Source of the DNA: an uncultured Eubacteriales bacterium
GTDB taxonomy: Bacteria; Bacillota; Clostridia; Christensenellales; Aristaeellaceae
NCBI GenBank assembly: GCA_902777335.1
Contig: CACYTF010000022.1
Location: 1 to 44,043 of the forward strand
Length of the DNA stretch: 44,043 nt
Reading direction: 5' to 3'
Both the position numbers and the translations under genes were made by a program. A model generated the notes under the pieces. The model searched no databases. It saw nothing but the letters and a program-made list of their open reading frames with translations, and had not been told where the DNA came from. Of the stretch, positions 41,756 to 44,043 are shown piece by piece (positions within the stretch are counted from its first letter, which is position 1; each line of letters begins with the position of its first letter).

Positions 41756-42718
41756 GTGAAAAAGATCGTCTGCGACATACCGCAGCTGACCGGCGAACAC
41801 CGCCGGGCCATCGAGGAGGCCGCCGAGGCGCGCGGCTATGCCGCACGCTTTCCGGGCAGCGCGGAAGCGGCGCTCATTGAGGCCCGCGACGCCGAGATCC
41901 TGTTCAGCGCCAGCACGAAGCTGGCGAAGGCGGCAAAATCGCTGCGCTGGCTGTGCGTGCCCAGCGCGGGCGTGGAGCCGTATTTGCCCGACAGCGTCTA
42001 CGGCAACCCGGGCGCGCTTTTGAGCAATTCCTCCGGGGCCTACGGCGTGACCATCTCCGAGCACGTGATCATGGTGACGCTGGAGATGATGCGAAGGCGC
42101 GCCGACTACGCCCGCATCGTGAGCGAGCGCCGGTGGCAGCGGCTCTTGCCCATGCGCTCCATCCGAGACTGCCGCGCCACGCTGCTGGGCACGGGCGACA
42201 TCGGGCGGGAGGTTGCCAAGCGGCTCCGCGCCTTCGGGCCGGCCTCCGTCACCGGCGTCAGCCGCTCCGGCCAGGACCCCGAGGGGCTGTTCGACCGGGC
42301 GCTGAAGGTGGACGCGCTGGACGATGTACTGCCGGAGACGGACCTGCTGATCCTGTCGCTGCCGGGCACGCCCGACACCGCGAACCTGATGGACGCGCGG
42401 CGGCTGAAGCTGCTGCCCGAAGGCACGTACCTGGTGAACGTGGGCCGCGGCAGCGCCCTCGACCAGGCGGCGCTGATCGCCCTTCTGCGCGCGGGGCGGC
42501 TGGCCGGCGCGGCGCTGGACGTGTTTCAGAAGGAGCCGCTGCCGCCGGACGATGCGGCGTGGGACTGCCCGCGGCTTCTGATCACGCCCCACATCGCCGG
42601 GGACATGGCGCTGCCCTACACCGTGGACCGCATCGCCGCCATGTTCCTGGAGGACTTTGAGAACTACTGCGAAGGCAGGCCGCTGAAGCGGCAAGTGGAC
42701 CGGGAAAGAGGTTACTGA
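41756..42718 (+). CDS. D-2-hydroxyacid dehydrogenase family protein
   Basis: This 320-residue NAD(P)-dependent oxidoreductase has nucleotide-binding GTGDIGREV, substrate Arg in NVGRGSALD, catalytic Glu in DVFQKEPLPP and catalytic His in ITPHIAG. The family reduces 2-keto acids or oxidises D-2-hydroxyacids. The substrate is unknown; glyoxylate, hydroxypyruvate or a uronate-derived keto acid would fit the context. The GTG start at 41756 is favoured because TTGGAGGA lies 6 nt upstream. A longer ORF from 41717 would begin in the hairpin. It precedes the MATE gene by 3 bp. Confidence 0.9.
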   Translation: MKKIVCDIPQLTGEHRRAIEEAAEARGYAARFPGSAEAALIEARDAEILFSASTKLAKAAKSLRWLCVPSAGVEPYLPDSVYGNPGALLSNSSGAYGVTISEHVIMVTLEMMRRRADYARIVSERRWQRLLPMRSIRDCRATLLGTGDIGREVAKRLRAFGPASVTGVSRSGQDPEGLFDRALKVDALDDVLPETDLLILSLPGTPDTANLMDARRLKLLPEGTYLVNVGRGSALDQAALIALLRAGRLAGAALDVFQKEPLPPDDAAWDCPRLLITPHIAGDMALPYTVDRIAAMFLEDFENYCEGRPLKRQVDRERGY

Positions 42719-42721
42719 CCT

Positions 42722-44043
42722 GTGAAGCAACTGATGACCGAGGGCAGCATCCGGCGCAAGATCATCGGGTTCGCGATACCGGTGTTCGTGGGATACCTGT
42801 TCCAGCAGCTCTACAACACCGCCGACTCGCTGATCGTCGGCAATTACCTGGGCGAAAACGCGCTGGCCGCGGTGAGCGCGAACGGCGCGTTTATATTCCT
42901 GTTTATCGGGTTTTTCATGGGCTTTTCCACCGGCGCGGGCGTCGTCATCGCGCGGCACATCGGCGCGGGCGATTCGGCGCAGACCCGCCTCGCCGTGCAC
43001 ACCGCCGTGGCGATGGGCCTGGCCTTCAGCGCGCTGGTGTCGGTGCTGGGCGTGGCCATATCGCCCGCCGTGCTGCGCTGGATGGGTACGCCGCGGGAGG
43101 TGTTCGCGGAATCCAACAAGTACCTGCGCGTCTACTTCGCCGGGGCCGCCGGCCTGGTCATGTACAACATGTTCGTGGGCATATTGCAGGCCTCCGGCGA
43201 CAGCCGGCACCCGCTGTTGTACCTGGTGATCAGCTCGCTTTTCAACGTGGCGCTGGATCTGCTGTTCGTGGGCGCGCTGGGCATGGGCGTCGAGGGCGCG
43301 GCCCTGGCCACGGTGCTCTCCCAGTTTTTGAGCATGCTGATGGCCGGCGCGCGGTTGATGCGCCTGGAGGGTGACATCCGCGTGTCGCCGCGGCAGGTGC
43401 GCTTTGACGCCGCGAACCTGAGGGCCATCGTGCAGAACGGGCTGCCCACGGCGCTGCAGGCCAGCGTGATCGACCTGTCCAACGTGTTGATCCAGTCCTA
43501 CATCAATTCCTTCGGCAACCTGGCCATGGCGGGCATCGGGGCCTCCACCAAGTTAGAGGGCTTCGCCTTCCTGCCCATCACCGCGTTCTCGATGGCGATC
43601 ACCACCTTCGTGTCCCAGAACATGGGCGCGCGCCGGTACGACCGCGTCCGCCAGGGCATACGCTTCGGCGTGGGCTGCGCCGTGGCCACCATCGAGGCCC
43701 TGGGCGTGGCGCTGTTTCTGCTGGCCCCGACGCTGATCGGGCTGTTCAACCGCAACCCGGATGTCGTCGCCTTCGGCATGGGCCGCGCCCGGGTCTGCGC
43801 GCTGTTCTACTGCCTGGTGGGCTTCTCCCACGTGGCCTCGGCGGTCATGCGCGGCCTCGGCAAGCCGATGACGCCCATGATCATCATGCTGACCTGCTGG
43901 TGCGCGGTGCGCATCGCCGTGCTGTTCACCCTCGGCCAGCTGCTGCACGACATCCGCCTGGCCTACTGGATCTATCCGTTCACCTGGACACTCTCAAGCG
44001 CCGTATACGCGGTGCTGCTCAAGCACAGCGGGTACAACTGCTG
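42722..44043 (+). CDS. MATE family efflux transporter (3' partial)
   Basis: At least 440 residues of a multidrug and toxin extrusion transporter are present, running off the window end. It starts at GTG 42722 (VKQLMTEGSIRRKIIGFAIP), 3 bp after the preceding stop, with AGAGG about 12 nt ahead. Family features include QQLYNTADSLIVGNYLGENA in TM1-2, ILQASGDSRHPLLYLV, and in the second half IGASTKLEGFAFLPITAFSM and VMRGLGKPMTPM. Eleven or so TM helices are visible. MATE proteins export cationic compounds using Na+ or H+ gradients; the substrate here is unknown. Only the last few residues should be missing. Confidence 0.92.
   Translation, partial: MKQLMTEGSIRRKIIGFAIPVFVGYLFQQLYNTADSLIVGNYLGENALAAVSANGAFIFLFIGFFMGFSTGAGVVIARHIGAGDSAQTRLAVHTAVAMGLAFSALVSVLGVAISPAVLRWMGTPREVFAESNKYLRVYFAGAAGLVMYNMFVGILQASGDSRHPLLYLVISSLFNVALDLLFVGALGMGVEGAALATVLSQFLSMLMAGARLMRLEGDIRVSPRQVRFDAANLRAIVQNGLPTALQASVIDLSNVLIQSYINSFGNLAMAGIGASTKLEGFAFLPITAFSMAITTFVSQNMGARRYDRVRQGIRFGVGCAVATIEALGVALFLLAPTLIGLFNRNPDVVAFGMGRARVCALFYCLVGFSHVASAVMRGLGKPMTPMIIMLTCWCAVRIAVLFTLGQLLHDIRLAYWIYPFTWTLSSAVYAVLLKHSGYNC

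Overview
The window looks like a chromosomal segment of a GC-rich Firmicute of the class Clostridia, probably a gut lineage near the Christensenellales/Oscillospirales (taxonomy is inference). The reasons are the plsX-acpP-rnc-smc-ftsY gene order, strong AGGAGG-type ribosome binding sites, two CUT1 sugar importers without their own ATPase, and pectin-degradation genes. No integrase, transposase, CRISPR array or rRNA was seen.

Layout. (1) Bases 1-260 hold a 61-bp tandem repeat. (2) 263-9839 (minus) is a four-gene signalling operon. It encodes a REC/degenerate-GGDEF/REC/HD-GYP protein followed by three paralogous hybrid histidine kinases (HK-REC-Hpt). Each kinase has a different sensor, and all three end in the same acidic C-terminal tail. 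(3) 9914-10400 is an intergenic zone with heptanucleotide repeats, a 70-bp perfect palindrome that copies the tRNA 3' end, a tRNA-Arg(CCG), and promoters in both directions. (4) 10403-19429 (plus) is a housekeeping run: plsX, acpP, rnc, smc, ftsY, an APH/NahK-like kinase and fumC. (5) 19566-25075 (plus) is a complete oligopeptide/dipeptide-type ABC importer (SBP, two permeases, two ATPases), closed by a bidirectional terminator. (6) 25143-25286 is a MITE-like element related to the array at the window start. (7) 25333-33322 (minus) is a pectin/oligogalacturonide cluster: a TIM-barrel isomerase-like protein, a CE8-GH105 fusion, a GH28, and a CUT1 importer (SBP plus two permeases). (8) 33502-36073 (plus) encodes an M29 aminopeptidase and seryl-tRNA synthetase. 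(9) 36408-42718 (plus) has a second CUT1 importer, a GH120-like beta-helix glycosidase and a D-2-hydroxyacid dehydrogenase. A MATE transporter then runs off the end of the window.

How the parts fit. The glycan-active enzymes at 28819-33322 and 39701-41692 lack signal peptides, so the model is import of oligosaccharides by the neighbouring importers and intracellular demethylation and hydrolysis. The ATPases that energise both CUT1 systems must be encoded elsewhere. The signalling operon contains three kinases and one c-di-GMP phosphodiesterase-type response regulator, with no DNA-binding regulator. This suggests a phosphorelay in which several sensors converge on c-di-GMP turnover; that is inference. 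Recurrent oddities are stem-loops directly after all three substrate-binding-protein genes and the lack of a convincing lipobox on any of those proteins.
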